A program made the translations under genes and the position numbers. Below are positions 34,945 through 48,325 of a DNA stretch of 64,000 nucleotides, one piece after another. Within the stretch, counting starts at the first letter, position 1; each line of letters begins with the position of its first letter. The notes under the pieces were generated by a model. That model worked only from the letters and a program-made list of their open reading frames with translations, did no database searches and had not been told where the DNA came from. Source of the stretch: Choanephora cucurbitarum (Eukaryota > Mucoromycota > Mucoromycetes > Mucorales > Choanephoraceae); assembly GCA_025331435.1 (NCBI GenBank), contig JAIWNI010000117.1, positions 22,439-86,438 on the forward strand. The letters are read 5' to 3'.

Positions 34945-36800
34945 ATGGATCCTAAGCAGGCAAGTTGAGTCTTGAATGTCTGATCTGATGCTTATGATGA
35001 TTATAGCAAGCTCTCATTGATGCCAAACGTGCTGAAATTATGGCTAAATTAGCTAAATTCAAACCACCTCCACCCAATGAAACACCACCACAAAAACCAC
35101 CCATCTCAAGTCGATCCAGTCTAGTTCAAAAGAATCGCATCTCAAGTAAAAAAGTAACACCTATTCCTGCTCCTCCTTCAGCAGGTACAGGAGGCAGTCT
35201 CAATCTAGTGGAACTTCAACGTCATATAGCCGAAGCCAAAACACGGTTAGCCCATGCACCTCCAGGCACACATGTAAGTGAGTTCTACTTGGGTTCCATT
35301 TTTTTGTATTTAACCATGAAGAGTGGCATAGGTACGACCTGCTCGTCCATCCGATACAAAACCACCTCCATTGGACGATGCAGGCCAGTTTGACCTCAAG
35401 GCCATGATGGACAAAATACCCCGACGAGAGACAGCCAACACCAAGGCCCTCGCACGCGCCAAACAACACAAGTCCATACCCGCCGCCGCCGAAAAAAAGC
35501 CACTGAAGCTATACGATGAAGTCCCTGCCGACTACACCGATCCACAAAAGAACCCGTACTTTGACCCCAACATGGACGTCAAGATCGCACCCAAGTCACG
35601 TCGATCCCGTCAACTGAAGTTTGTTCAGCCTGGTAAATATGTCGATATCGCCAATCAGGAACGTGCCAAGGCTCAGTTGGAAAAGATGAAACAGGCCATT
35701 GCCGAATCGGTCAAGAAGGCAGGTATGCAGACCGAGCTGGATGTGTCGGACAAGGTCATCAAACGAGAACCTCCACCTCCTGTTGAGTGGTGGGATGCGC
35801 CCTTTTTGGCCAATAAGAGTTATGAGGATGTGGATCAGGTAAATGTGGATCAGTTGGATACCTTGGTGACGATGTACGTGCATCATCCTGTGCCTATTCA
35901 GCCTCCTGGGGAAGGTAACACGGCCATTGTTCGGTCCTTGATGTTGACCAAGAAGGAACGTAAGAAGATGAGACGACAGAGAAGAGCAGAGGCCTTGAAG
36001 GATAAGCGAGATAAGATTCGGTTGGGTCTGATTGAACCAGATGCACCTAAAGGTAAAAAACAAACACACTTAAAAGCCATGTTAACTTAAGTTGGATGAT
36101 AGTCAAAATCAGTAATTTGATGAAAGTGTTGGGTGAAGAACAGATTCAGGATCCTACCAAGGTAGAGGCTCGTGTCAGAAAGGAAATGGAGTTGCGTCAA
36201 AAGATGCATGAAAAGGCCAATGAACAACGCAAACTATCGCCTGAGGAAAGAAGAGCCAAGATCATGGCCAAGATGAAAGAAGATCAAAAATCAGCCAATG
36301 AAGTGGCTGTCTTCAAGTAAGTTCCTATATAAAAAATTCACAAGTAGAGTACTCATAGTCTGATTAGGATCAAACATTGTTCTCATCCTAAACTCAGATT
36401 CAAGATTGAAAAGAATGCTCAACAGTATGAACTGACAGGTATTGTGATTGTTCATCCTAAATGTAATATTGTGATTGTGGAAGGAGGTCCTAAGGCCATT
36501 AAGCTCTATAAGCGACTGATGCTGAGACGTATCGATTGGAATGATCTGCCTGCACCCAAAAACCTTCAGGCAGATGAGACTCAGATGGAGGTGGATAGTC
36601 CAATGAAAGAAGAGAATGCATGTTATCTAGTCTGGTCTGGTCCTGTCAAGAACAAGTCCTTTAAGAAGTTTACATGGCGTTCATTTGAAAGTGAAAAGAT
36701 GGCTAGAGAAGAACTGGGCAAATGGAATGTAGAGAACTATTGGGATGTAGCCTTATCTACTTCAGATGAAGATTTACAGGCTAGACAACCTGTCATTTAA
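34945..36800 (+). CDS. PRP3: U4/U6 snRNP splicing factor Prp3
   Basis: A component of the U4/U6.U5 tri-snRNP that contacts U4/U6 RNA. Five exons (34945-34959, 35007-35273, 35332-36052, 36103-36316, 36368-36800) give 549 residues with all phases consistent. The first exon is only 15 nt (MDPKQ) and is followed by a GC-AG intron (GCAAGT...TTATAG). Family blocks: NPYFDPNMDVKIAPKSRRSR, VEWWDAPFLANKSY, HHPVPIQPPGEGNTAIVRSL, MLTKKERKKMRRQRRAEALK, and the C-terminal DUF1115 domain around IVIVEGGPKAIKLYKRLMLR and RIDWNDLP. It is convergent with WBP1; the stops are about 13 bp apart. Confidence 0.96.
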
Positions 36801-36813
36801 AAATAAATGTCAT

Positions 36814-38183
36814 TTATTGTTCTTTTTTCTTTTCTTGATTCCAAGTAGATAACCAGATGGCACTAAACAAGATGAAACCAACAATCATAGAGAGTGTGGA
36901 GGCATAGTAAGGGTAGGCAGCTGTCAAGAAACGAGGGTATTCATTATGTCTAAAGGGCCGAATGGAGACTTGATCTTCAGCTGTAAGGTAACTAAGACCA
37001 GCACGCTTGTAATTGATTTTCAAGGTAAAGACACCATAGACATCAGGCAGACGCAATTGAGCCTCAAATCGACCATGGTGGTTCTTAAGGGTAGTACGGA
37101 TATAAGGGTCCAACATGATGATTTCCAATTGAACATCATTGGCTTCATAAGGAATCCATTGATCATCTTTATATTCCATGATATCTGCATAATAAACCTA
37201 ACCTCTTTTTGTTTAATCAAGTTATCCTTCTTAAATGTATATTTATTACCATTTCATCCTTGACACGATACCAAGCAGGTTGTTCAGTCTCATTCAGATG
37301 ATGATGACCATGTTGTGTGACTTTCAAGACACTCTTTTCTTGGAAGGTCCATTGACTCAATTGACGAACAAAGGCTTCATTGCCTGTATTGCTATCAACA
37401 ACATTAATTTGAATCTTTTTGAACATCTGCTTTGGCTTACGCTGCATTCATATAATCATTGCTAAACATCGAGAGAGAACCAGCAAAGGCAACACGGGCT
37501 GAATTACGTGACTGTAAAGTACCCACTAAGGCTTGATGGTTGCTAGCCAGGACAGCATGCGACAAAGGTAATTTACCCACCTGTAATCCTGCACCTGTAA
37601 ACTTGATAGGGGCCTTGATCTGTTCAGGGTCTACAATCGTCTTGGGTCCCACCAGTTTGGCTGACTGATCCATCACTTCTGTCTCAAGATCCATATCGAA
37701 TTCAGCAGCCAGGGCACGTAATGTATCACTGGGTTGATGAAAAGCAGCCAGTAAATTACCTCCCTGATTGACGAAATTGACAAGTTGAATATTACTTAAA
37801 GAGGGATGCTTTTCAAGACCTTAAATAGAGAATGAATAATAAGAAAAAATAAACGCGTTATTTTTTTTTCTTACTGGATGTAGAAGGTGCAAAATGAATG
37901 ATATGTTGATATAAGGTTTCACCAAAATAAGCAAGTGTTGTCTTTTGATCATCAGCAGCCTTAAAGACAAGTTGGAAGTCGCGATCTATTAGACAAAGTT
38001 AGGTTGACTTCAAAATAGAAAGAAGACTTTACCTTCTAATTGTTGCCAGAATTGAGAATAGGTTTCCTTTTCGGCTAAAGAGTCCAACAAGACCAACACA
38101 CGATCACCTGTAGTGGACTTGGCTTGAACACATACTGAAAGGCCAGAAAGGACAATGGCTGTCAAAGAATAGATGATTCTCAT
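36814..38183 (-). CDS. WBP1: oligosaccharyltransferase 48-kDa subunit (Wbp1/OST48)
   Basis: An essential subunit of the ER enzyme that transfers the glycan to Asn residues. The ATG at 38183 begins a signal peptide, MRIIYSLTAIVLSGLSVCVQA; a TTG-started extension of seven codons is ignored. DRVLVLLDSLAEKETYSQFW opens the luminal domain. Later exons carry VGKLPLSHAVLASNHQALVG and SARVAFAGSLSMFSNDYM. The C-terminal membrane segment is followed by NQEKKKEQ, where Lys at -3 and -4 form a KKxx ER-retrieval signal. There are at least four introns. Length is about that of yeast Wbp1. Confidence 0.93.
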
Positions 38184-38602
38184 GGTCAATACAAACTTGT
38201 CCAAAAAATAAAAGAAATATTAAAGTAACCAATCTGAAAATGGCAGCAAATCGCTGAAATTAAAAAAGACAAAAGTAGCATTATTGATTTAAATCCCCTC
38301 TTTCTTGGCTATGTTTATGAGTGATATCTCAAGTGAATAGAAAGCAGTCCAACCTAAGGTAGTTGCTGATAAAGGATATATTTTTTTCTTTAGACAGCTA
38401 GGTAAGATCCTTGAGTATGTTAGCTCAAGTTGTGCCTTCAAAAAAATTGGTTATAAGCAAATCATCTCAAAATGCTAATAAACTAGCTTCTTGCTTTCCC
38501 TTATCACCCTACATTCCTTAAGAACAAATCCAATCAAAAATAAATTTTGCTTCTCTATGTTACACTTTAAACATTTAATTTGATCCAAAACATAAGCCAT
38601 AT
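38184..38602. other. intergenic between WBP1 start and WD40 gene 3' end
   Basis: WBP1 promoter and the 3' flank of the WD40 gene. A (CA)n run lies at about 38627-38639. No extra gene is seen. Confidence 0.45.
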
Positions 38603-38670
38603 TTAGACATCCAAAGGAACCTATATACACACACACACAGTAAGTCTCATTTGAGCCTATCTCTGCCTTT

Positions 38671-40538
38671 TTATATATCACTTACCGAATCATCATACCA
38701 CCATACTTTCACTGTTTGATCATCACTACAACTAGCTAATAATCCTTGTTTGGCATGCCAGGCAGCCTCATAGACCACACCTGAATGACCTCTTAATCTC
38801 TGTAACACTTCACCTGTCTCTTGATCCCAAATATAGACAATGCCATCTTCACTTCCACCCATAATCAGATTATTGTTGGCAAAATGAGCCCGTACAAAAT
38901 TCTTGCTGGTATTCTGGTGTCCCTTTAACTTACGAATGGGCCTGACCATACGTACATCCCACAGTCGATTGCTGTTGTCTTTAGAACTACTCAGTAGCTG
39001 AGTTCCACTGGCATTCATCTCAACAGAGGTCACTTCACCTAAATGAGATGAAATGGTTCGAATACAGAGACCAGACACAATATCCCAGAACTTGATCGTA
39101 TTGTCTTTCGAACTAGATCATGTCATTAATCATTCTCTCCATTCTCTATACAAACTACTTTACCCACTAATCACCAAATTACCCAATGGATTAAAGATCG
39201 TCTTGGTCACAGCCAATTGATGACCGGGAAATGTCTTGACAATCGTACCTGTATTGACATCAAATAACCTGACTGTCTTATCATACCCACCTGTCACGAC
39301 ATGGGTCTCATTAGGATGGTACTGCACTGAATAGACATCACCCGCATGACCCGTCAAGGTACTGACGTGCGTTGCCTGTTTAGCATTCCATATCTTGACA
39401 GTAGCATCACCACTGGCACTCGCAATCAATTCCTGCGTGGTCGAGACATCCCAAATACGGGACCGATGACCCTGTAGAATATGAAGACACTCAGCCGTCT
39501 CAGTATCCCAGATACGCAACGTATTATCACTCGAACCCGACACAATCCGTTCTCCCTCTGCACCTAGAAAACTGATACATTTGACATTGCCTGTATGACC
39601 CTCTAGACTGGCACAGAGTGCATTGGGTATCACAAAACTGGAATAATCATCTAACAACGTACTGACGGTAGGTGCAATCTTGGGATGATAACGAGAGAAT
39701 TCGATCTGATAGGCCACAGCTTGACGCAGCAGTGTCAAGAGACGATCAGGGGGTATATGGCGATGGCCTGTTCGATCGGCTGATTCGAATTCAAGCATGT
39801 TCTGTAGTTGATCCACCAAGTTCTCGCGTGAGGCCATGATGCCTTCCCAATGCTTGAAACTCGGTGCTTCGTGAATGGATTTGGCTGTCAGGAGATAACA
39901 CATGTCTTTGAATTCATTGGGTTTTGTCTGGAAATGTTCTAATGGTTTTAAACGTTTGTTGAGAAAGGTAAAGGCCTACATAAACATATCAGTCATACTG
40001 TAAACTATTTTTTTTAAAAAAACAAACCTTTTGAATCTCTCGTCGTTCCAAGTATTCTAGGTATTGTTGTTTATAGACAGAATAAAGAAAGGAACGATGG
40101 TTCTTGACCAAGGGCTTTGTACATAGTTTCTCTACCTCTTGCCATTCACCATCCAGAATGGCTTTCTTAAGTCGTTTGATCTCGAGTGTACGTTCTTCTC
40201 TCTCTTTCCATTTCACATTGGCTTCATCGTACAGGACAGACTGCGAGGCATGATAGCCCTCTTCCTGTAGATATTGCATCATCATAGTGATGATATCTTG
40301 CTTGATTTGAGGATCATTTGAGTTGAAAATATCGTCTGTGGGTTGAATATGCGATGCTTGCATACCGACATGTTGATTGAGAGTGGCTAATCTTTAGAAA
40401 AAGTCAATATTACTTTTGTAAAGTACATCAATATGCCATTTACTTTCTCTTTTGTTTCGCTTCTGTACTATGAGATACACTATTACTAAGAGGTAATAGA
40501 GTGGTGTCTTCTGGTTCTATGTCATTGTCTGTATTCAT
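38671..40538 (-). CDS. LisH-CTLH-WD40 repeat protein
   Basis: Starts at 40538 (MNTDNDIEPEDTTLLPLSNS). Exon 1 is 40538-40444 and exon 2 starts at 40391. A LisH-like helix (IITMMMQYLQEEGYHASQSV) is followed by a CTLH-like segment (LKKAILDGEWQEVEKLC, then QQYLEYLERREIQKAFTFL). The linker HIPPDRLLTLLRQAVAYQ is followed by seven WD repeats (for example IVSGSSDNTLRIWDTETAEC and VVTGGYDKTVRLFDVNTG). This architecture occurs in SMU1, GID7/WDR26 and related adaptors; I cannot choose between them. The reading frame ends at 38671 by running through a GTAAGT. If that donor is used, a short last exon (VPLDV) would move the stop to 38603. Confidence 0.85.
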
Positions 40539-40978
40539 AATTCAAAAAAAAATTTAAAGGGAAATTGATAAATAACAGATTGGCGCCAAAATTGAATTTT
40601 TATATAGCATTTTTACCATGTTGTCATTCTATTTTATTGTTCTTCACTTAGTTATAGGAATATCATTCCATGGTTTCCATTTGTTCTAAAGCCTTGTTTC
40701 TATTACCTCTCAGATCAAATAGAAGGCTTCTTTTACTTTTAAGAAAGATGTAAAAATCAGGATGAGTAAGCCAATCAAATCTGCCTTTTTAAACGGAGTT
40801 TAGAATTAGCATCATTCTGAAGTGTAATGTGAGAGGGGGGGAATAAAGAGAGAAAAAAGAGAGAATGAGAGAGAGAGAGAGCGAGCGAACAGAAGAGAAA
40901 GAAAAGTTTCTTTTTTTTTTAAGAAGAGGAGGGGGGAAAACAAGTGCCTAAAAAATAAAAAAAAAAGAGCTCATTGTC
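40539..40978. other. divergent promoter region WD40 gene / TAO3
   Basis: Purine-rich on the + strand near 40833-40940, with G runs at 40835-40841 and 40930-40936 and (GA)n tracts. This is the upstream region of the giant TAO3 gene. Confidence 0.5.
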
Positions 40979-43900
40979 ATGACAATGCCTTCTCATTATG
41001 ATACCCAAAACAACGAAGATACAATAACGCATTCTTTATCCAGTGCAGATTATGCACTTAAAGTCATTTTCAGTCAGTTTGAACATGTAGCCGATATTAA
41101 AATGACACTCATCCTCAACATGGGCGTTGTAAGTAGTATCTCATACACACTAGGATGGAGTCACTTATCCATCTCTAAAGGATACCGATGTCGATCTTCG
41201 AAAGTTATTAGGCCATGGCAGTGATGCACAGTTGGACAAGTTGATCTATTCATTGTCTTCATTGGCTGCTACTCAACAAAGTGCTGTGATTGATGCTGTG
41301 ATGCGTTGGAGAAAATTGAAAGTAGAGCCTTTGGATCCCACCATCATTAAGCGAGTGAGGTAAATCCAAAAAAAAAAAAAGATAATCCCTTCAATTCAAC
41401 CCCCTTCCATTAGTGAATCTGCACCTCTTTCTCGCAGTAAGGAAATACAGTCTGTATTGAAAGAAAGGCAGTCTGTAAGTTCATAACTCTACAAACCATA
41501 AAGCCAATACTGACAACCGAATCTAGTTGGCCTCTGTATTTATTCTATGTCGGACCTTAATTGAAATCATTCGACGATTGACACCTGGATCATTACCTGA
41601 CGATTTAGGAGAGAATCTAGAGGAAATCGTGTTTAACCAACTGAAAAAAGCAGACCCGTAAAGTGTAATGGAAGTTTGTTTTATCACCCTCTAGTTTCGT
41701 TGAATTATTGATTGATTTCTGTAGTGATGCCATTAAACGATCCAAGAATCGAACAGCCAGTATGGATTTATTTGCAGAACTGATAGGCGAATTATCCAAC
41801 ATTCGGTTTGCCTCTGTCAGCGATCGATTCATTGCCGAATTAGAGAAATACAACAGTCAGACGATCATGAAGGAACGTCAGGGCCATATGGAAATGTTGA
41901 TCAAAGGAATGCGGTACCTCAAAATCAAGATCTATCCTCTGGACGCTTTAGAAGAAACAGCCGATTTCTTGTCCAGCTGTGCTCTCTTCTTTAAGAATGC
42001 GCATGGTGCTAAAGTCAAGCACACCTATGCTCGTCTGTTCACGCAACTGCTCTTGCCTATTGCCGAAGTGACGGTGGCCGAAGTCAATTTCCCTTCCTGG
42101 GCAAAGGCAGTGGATCTCATGTACCCTCGTGCCCTCAAAATGACCCTGAAGCCAAGACATATCTTAGCAGGGTACCCTTTAGTCACCACCTTGCTCTGTG
42201 TCAGTCGAAAGGAATTCTTTACGGCCAATTGGACCTCTGTACTCGAAAGTTGTTTTCAGAAGTTCAGCAAGGACAAATATACCCGATCCATGGCCTTGGG
42301 CTGCATCTCCCGTCTGACCTGGACCTATCTGTTCCGATGTGTGGAGAGCACGCCCAATACATTCAAACGACTGGACACGATCATCAAGACGATTTTCCCG
42401 CCTTATCGTCGTGCAGTTCATCCGTCCGATACACCTCTTGATCATTTTATCTTGATCACCTATTTTGCCTTGATGCGCGATGTCGATACAGGCACCAAGA
42501 AGGTCATGTTCTATCTCTTGAACACAGAGGCAGCTGCCTCCAGTCATACATCCCATAGTTGGGATCTCATCAATCCTGAACGGATGATCATCGCTCTCTC
42601 GGCCTTTCGTCTCCTCTTGGCCGATCTGGAGCATAACCGTACCAAACCCCCTTTTCCCTCCAATATCGATATGGCCCAGGGAGATATTCCGGTAGCCACA
42701 GCCGATGTCTTTTCGGGTCCTATTCGCGCCATCAAGCCTGAAGTGACAGATCGTGTAGAAGAGATTGTGAGCAAGACATGGACCAGTTTGGATCAGACGT
42801 TTGGTCGATTACTTGTGTTGGACGAAAAGAACATTATCATGCGTACCCATCTCAGTCCTTTATCCCCTGTACAGCCTGTCAGCATGACTACCTCGGCCTC
42901 TCAGACGACCACCAACAACTACTCTGTCCCCATCTTCACGACTGGATCCGACAATGGGCCTCAGATCCATCACCACTATGCTAGTTTTTCTGTGTCCTAC
43001 ACAAAGGATAAACAAGTCTATTTCGATGTGATCAAGACGATCATTGATGGTATGCCTCGTATCATGCCTGCCGGTATCCAATTGAGAACGATTGTGGATA
43101 TGTTATCACGCTATACAGTCCATACAGACCCTGACCTCATCCAATCGGCCTCTCAGGCTCTTTTGCGTATTGCAGCTCAGATTGATGGTCAAACGGTCGT
43201 CATTGGGTTCTCACAGTTCATCTGTAAGATCGAGGATAAATTCTCAGATGTCCTTCAGTCTTTGGCTCATGGACCTAACCAGACATCAGAGGGACAAGGC
43301 GGTGTCATCAAGCTTTATGTTGATCTCTTGGCTATCTGGGTTAACCAACTTGAATTGACTTCGGGACTCGAGCGACCGATGAATGCAGATGCACGGGGCT
43401 CAGTGGAGATCAATCTCAGTAAACTACGCGCCTTGGTCAAGGAAATTGAAGCCAATGGACTTCTCTATCTTTGCCACCAGTCCCCTAGTATCCGTCGTTT
43501 AGCTATCCAGATCTTCCGTATGGCTTCTAAGCTGAGGGACCGTATTCAGACCATCCCTTATGACGAGAGCGATCATCCAGCCACCAAGCCAGCTGACGAT
43601 ACACCATGGCCTTGTATGATTGACATGTTGGAACACATAGGCCTTGAGCTGATTTCATTGGATCAGGTTCAGGGCGAAGTACGTACTCGTCTGTCACAAC
43701 ATCAACGTCGAGCACAAAACCATGTGCTTGTCCAGATAGCTGAAAGTGATCATGCTTCAGACATTGTTCTCTGGAATCGATGTTTACCAGGCTTATTCAA
43801 GCGTTGTCTCCAACATTTCCCTCAAAGCACAGCTGAATGCAGGAACAATATATGCCAGCGCTTGATTCAGATCCAACCCTTCATTGCCGTCTGGGTAGAG

Positions 43901-46900
43901 ACGATCAAGGCGAGTGCGACAGGCACCCTCAGTATGGCCAAGAACACGCATCATAAGGCAGCAAGTCAAGAGACGATTGAACAATGGCGAATCTATCTGA
44001 TCTTTGCTTGTGCCACAGCCGTTCGTGTCGAAAGCGTTCATCCCTCCATCACCTTGCCTATCTGGTCGCATGTGGGTCGCAAGGGACCTATCCAGATCGA
44101 TCATATCCATACCCCCCGCGATCTCTTTCGACTCATCTTACCTTACTTGACCTGTGAGCAAAAACAGATTCGGGAAAGTGCCATTGAGGGCCTAGGCAGT
44201 ATCAATCCTGCCATCTATCAATCGTTGATGGTCGAGCTTGAGGTCTATCTCAAGATTGTACTGGATGATGGTAAACAACGCAACAATCAAAAACCTTACC
44301 AAAACAAACGGAGCAAGAAGAATGATCGCTTACGTATCTCTATCATGCATGTCCTGGATCTGACAGGGCATTGTCTGTCCGAATCCGAATGCGTCAAAGA
44401 CAAGCATCTGATGAATGGCTTGATGAGTTATATCAAGGAGACCAAATCGTTTCTGATGGATTCCGAAGTACAGTTGGAATGGGAGTACCAACGACTGCGT
44501 ATCTATCTATGTGGGTTGGTGGATCAACTGTATGATAATCTGCTCAAGCTGGAAGAAGACACGACGTCGTATATGTCGTTTGAGACTCGGTTAAGTCTTT
44601 ACAAGATGTTTGAAGAATGGTGTGGGTATGGCGTGGCAGCCAAGACAGCGCAACAAAGAGAGGTCATGATGGTAAGGGATGTTTTGGAGCAGTGCAAGGA
44701 TCCTAAAGAACGAGCCACAATGACTCAATCGATGGAGGAAGACAGAAAGGCCCTGGAATCTGCTTCACTCAGTGCCATGGCTACTTTATGTGTACGTATC
44801 AACATGGCTATTTTGTAAATTATGTGAAGTTTAACGGTTCTTGTTAGCGTGGTCCCTTGTATGCTTATCTTGGTCAAAAGAAGGCAAGACAAGCCATCAT
44901 TCAATTTGATACTCTGAATGTCCTAAAGTGGATTGATGCTACTTTTGAAAGTCGTGAACCTAAATACCATGCCATTGCAAGGTAAGAAGAAATCGTCTAT
45001 TTTATAGATGGATCATACTCATGCCTCCTTTTAGACGTGCCTTGGAAGCAGTGATGATTTATAATCAAGATCAAGGTCTTTTATTAGATGATATCATTGA
45101 ACAATGTTATGCAGGCAACCCAAAGCTTGAGTTCACACAGGGTTACTTTCAGGCATTGGCCAGCATTGTGACTCAATTTGAAGATTATCCATGCCGTGTC
45201 CACCAAATCATCAGTCTGGCCTTATTCAAGACAGGCGATGGTAAAAAAGCCATTCGAAAGACCGCCATTCAACTCTTGCGATGCATAGAAGAACGTGTCT
45301 TTGATGATTCATGTGCAAAAGAATACGAGATTGGTATCACCAGTAGCTTGCCTGCCATCTACAAACATACACAAACGCTCCTGTCTGCTCGTCTAGCCAT
45401 CGATCACCCTGAACAAACTTTTTCGATCCTCTCTGAACTCACACAGCGGTTCGAACACATCTCGCCCAACTCGCAACGTGAGGTATTGACCTATATGATT
45501 CCTTGGCATCGTAAAGTCGATTTGATGGTCGGACCCCATGATACGGAACTGAGTGCCTCGGCTTATATGGTCCTGTCTAATCTCTATTATCTGACTGTCA
45601 AGTTTGGGGATATCTATGTAAAAGAGACAGCCGCTCTTTGGAGCCAGTTGGTGGACTATGGCCGTAACGTACATGCGATCATCATGTTCATGTTGGATCT
45701 CGGGCAAGAGCTACGGAATCCTTGGTTCTTGATCCATGCCAAGCGCGTCTTTGTCTGCCTGGGCCGTACGCATGCATTTGCGACGGTGACCGAAAGGATC
45801 ATTTCAGAAATCACACCTCGCTCCATGGTACCTCAGCTGAAAGAAGTCAGTAGTCGACATAGCCATGCTTTCCCCATGTTGTTTGTGGCCGATATCAACC
45901 AGGTCTTGTCTGACTATCCAAAGAAACCGGTGTTTTCGCGTGGTCAACTGGCCATGGTCGTGTTGGTCGATTTGGCCATCGAAGCCGGTGCCGATCTCGC
46001 GCCTCATCTGCCTCTCTTGCTCCATTGTATCTTTGTTCAACTGGATCATTTGACCAGTATTGTGTGTGATCAATCGCGCTGTTTCTTGATCAACTTGATT
46101 CATTCGATTGTCGTTCGTCAGTCTGTGGATTCGCAAGCCTCTCAAGGTGCTTCCGATATCATTCAGTGGCTCACGAGCAAAGAAGGTAAACGTCTCTGGG
46201 CCTACGAGAACATCACACCCACACAGCGTCGTATTGCCAGTGCAGATGAGCTCAAGTCACTTTTGCAAAGGGTCGTCCAGGTGTTTTCTTATGAAGATCC
46301 TGATTTGCGTCAACGATGGGGTGAGACTGCTTTGAAATGGGCCACCTGTTGTTCTGTGCGTCATATTGCTTGTCGTTCCTTTCAGTGTTTCCGTGCACTG
46401 ATGCCTGCATTCAATCAGCACATGTTGGCAGACATGTTGGCCCGATTGTCCAATACCATTGCTGATCCATCGGAAGAGATTCGTGGGTTTGCTCTAGAGA
46501 TTATCTTGACGTTGATTGAGGTGGCCAAGGCCATGGACAAGACACAGATGGAACAATTTCCCCAGCTCTTTTGGGCTGCTGTGGCCTGTCTTTACAGTCC
46601 GTATGAATCGGAACATGGTGAAGGTTTAGTTTTGTTGGATGTGGTCTTGGAGAAATTCGAGTTTCAAGCAAAATTGGCAGACAGTTTCCCCAAGAATTGG
46701 TCAAGTGAATTCGATGGTCTTCAGCCGTTGTTGCTGAAGGGGCTTCAGTTTGCATCTGCTGAAAAGGATACTTTTCGTGTCCTTCAGTTCATTTCGCTTC
46801 AAGACAATTTACCTTTGATCGATCCTACTGAGACACGACTGATGTACCTCTTGCTAGGTTGTTTGCCTCGGTTATTGCATGGGTTAGACGATGAGCATGG

Positions 46901-47750
46901 TGTGGCACATGAAGAAGCCTTGGCCTTAGCCAACACACTCGTCAAGCTCTGTGATACTTATGGTCTCGTCAGCATCCAACGTATCCTGACCACCTACCCT
47001 ATTCAAAAAGCTAAATTCCAAGAAGACTACCTAAAGCAAATCCTGGGAAGTATGCGTGATATCTTCTTGATCAAGTACATTCGAGAAGCTTTCATGTTTT
47101 CACTCTTGATGGTCAAGAACAAGATGGACTTTTATCCTGAAAAGACCTTGTTGTTGATCGAGAATCTAGTGCCTTATATGACCGGTCAGATGTTGAACAG
47201 CCAACCGGCTGCGATTGATATTGTTGCCCTCGAGCCCTTGTTACAGATGGTGCCTACCGAATTCTCGGACCGAGCGCTAGCTGTTCTCAATAGCGGCATC
47301 GAGACCGTTCAGGTCTCTAACAACCAAAAGGAAGATGAACTGATTTGGGGCTTGACTAATTTTGCTGGGGCTGCCAAGACCACTCGACAGAACATTCATG
47401 CAGTTGTCTATGAGTGTTCTTCCATCACGAATGAAGCGCCTATTGAACACAACATTCAGTTCTCTGTAGAAGATTTCTCGATGTTGACTGGAGAAGCACA
47501 TCTTCAAAAACAACAAAAGCAGGAAAAGCCTGCCTTTAGTGATCTCCATATGCCTGTTCATCTGAATAATATGTCACCAGCTGGAGGTCAATATGGCGAT
47601 GATCTTATGAACGCTCTGAAGGATCTTGATGATTTCTTTAATGAAGACGGTGAGCCTGCTTCTCCCACCGATTCGAACCATCTGTATATGGTATCTCCAG
47701 GCGATGTCAGTGCAGGTTCTTCTGTACTCACTGCACCTAATAATATTTAA
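40979..47750 (+). CDS. TAO3: Furry/Tao3/Mor2 cell-morphogenesis scaffold
   Basis: A very large HEAT/ARM-like scaffold that activates NDR-family kinases (Cbk1/Orb6) in polarised growth. Seven exons (40979-41128, 41181-41359, 41414-41474, 41527-41657, 41695-44791, 44848-44981, 45035-47750) give 2155 residues with consistent phases. Recognisable family content: YALKVIFSQFEHVADIKMTL, then DLRKLLGHGSDAQLDKLIYS, CRTLIEIIRRLTPGSLP and FVELLIDFCSDAIKRSKNR in the N-terminal furry domain; helical repeats through the middle; and YPCRVHQIISLALFKTGDG, SVRHIACRSFQCFRALMP and PYMTGQMLNSQP in the C-terminal blocks. The tail is Gln/Asp rich. It is somewhat shorter than yeast Tao3 (about 2380). Exon 5 alone is 3.1 kb without introns. 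Confidence 0.94.
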
Positions 47751-47767
47751 TATCTATCTTCATCTAT

Positions 47768-47790
47768 ACACACACACACACACACACACA
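47768..47790. repeat. CA microsatellite
   Basis: An alternating CA run in the short spacer between the convergent TAO3 and EMC5 genes, followed by T-rich sequence. Confidence 0.9.
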
Positions 47791-47828
47791 TATTTTTTTT
47801 TTATTTTTTTTTATATAAAATGAATGGA

Positions 47829-48325
47829 TTATTTTATGCTTCGACTCTGTTGTGCCTGAGTAGAATGAATTTGACGGTGATTGAATGTGATGAAAGAAGG
47901 TCTTGTATCTATTTTGTCAATCGTCCTAAACATAAAAAAGTCAATCTATAGTCTACATACAACTCCTCCTAGACCACTTTACATCTTGGCCACTTCAGTC
48001 TCGATACCAATTGGCTTGAACGCGTCTGCCGATAAGATAACTCCAAAAAGAGCAACCAATGCCGATACTAAACATTCAACCGTGATCTAAAATAGCATAA
48101 GTCATCTAGTAGCTGTTGTTCTGTTCTTATAGTTACTTCAATAGGTAATTCTGCATCTACTTCATCCACTGCTTTTATGTAAGCGAGATCTAGATGACAT
48201 GGTTAATGGTTGTATTGATGTGTTTGTTAGAGGTCATTACGTTCATAAGTAGAATAGGCTGAATGAGCAAGGAAAAGGGCACCGAGAATACCCAACAATT
48301 TGCCTGACTGTTGAGAAGCACTCAT
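47829..48325 (-). CDS. EMC5: ER membrane protein complex subunit 5 (MMGT family)
   Basis: A small subunit of the EMC insertase. Four exons on the minus strand; the start at 48325 reads MSASQQSGKLLGILGALFLA, and the end is the stop at 47829-47831. Joining gives 112 residues. Membrane helix 1 is GILGALFLAHSAY; the conserved ELPIEITVECLVSALV begins helix 2; ILSADAFKPI follows. The last exon (from 47925) supplies the family tail DTRPSFITFNHR. Reading through the third donor would give a truncated 81-residue product lacking that tail, so the spliced form is preferred. Confidence 0.9.

Noticed and set aside
41617..47561. Many antisense frames of 60-150 codons across TAO3
   Set aside because: Shadows of the GC-richer coding sequence; none has splice logic or recognisable domains.
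47979..48325. EMC5 ending early at an 81-residue product
   Set aside because: A GTAAAG donor and a GTTTAG acceptor join to the conserved tail RPSFITFNHR, so the longer spliced model is better.
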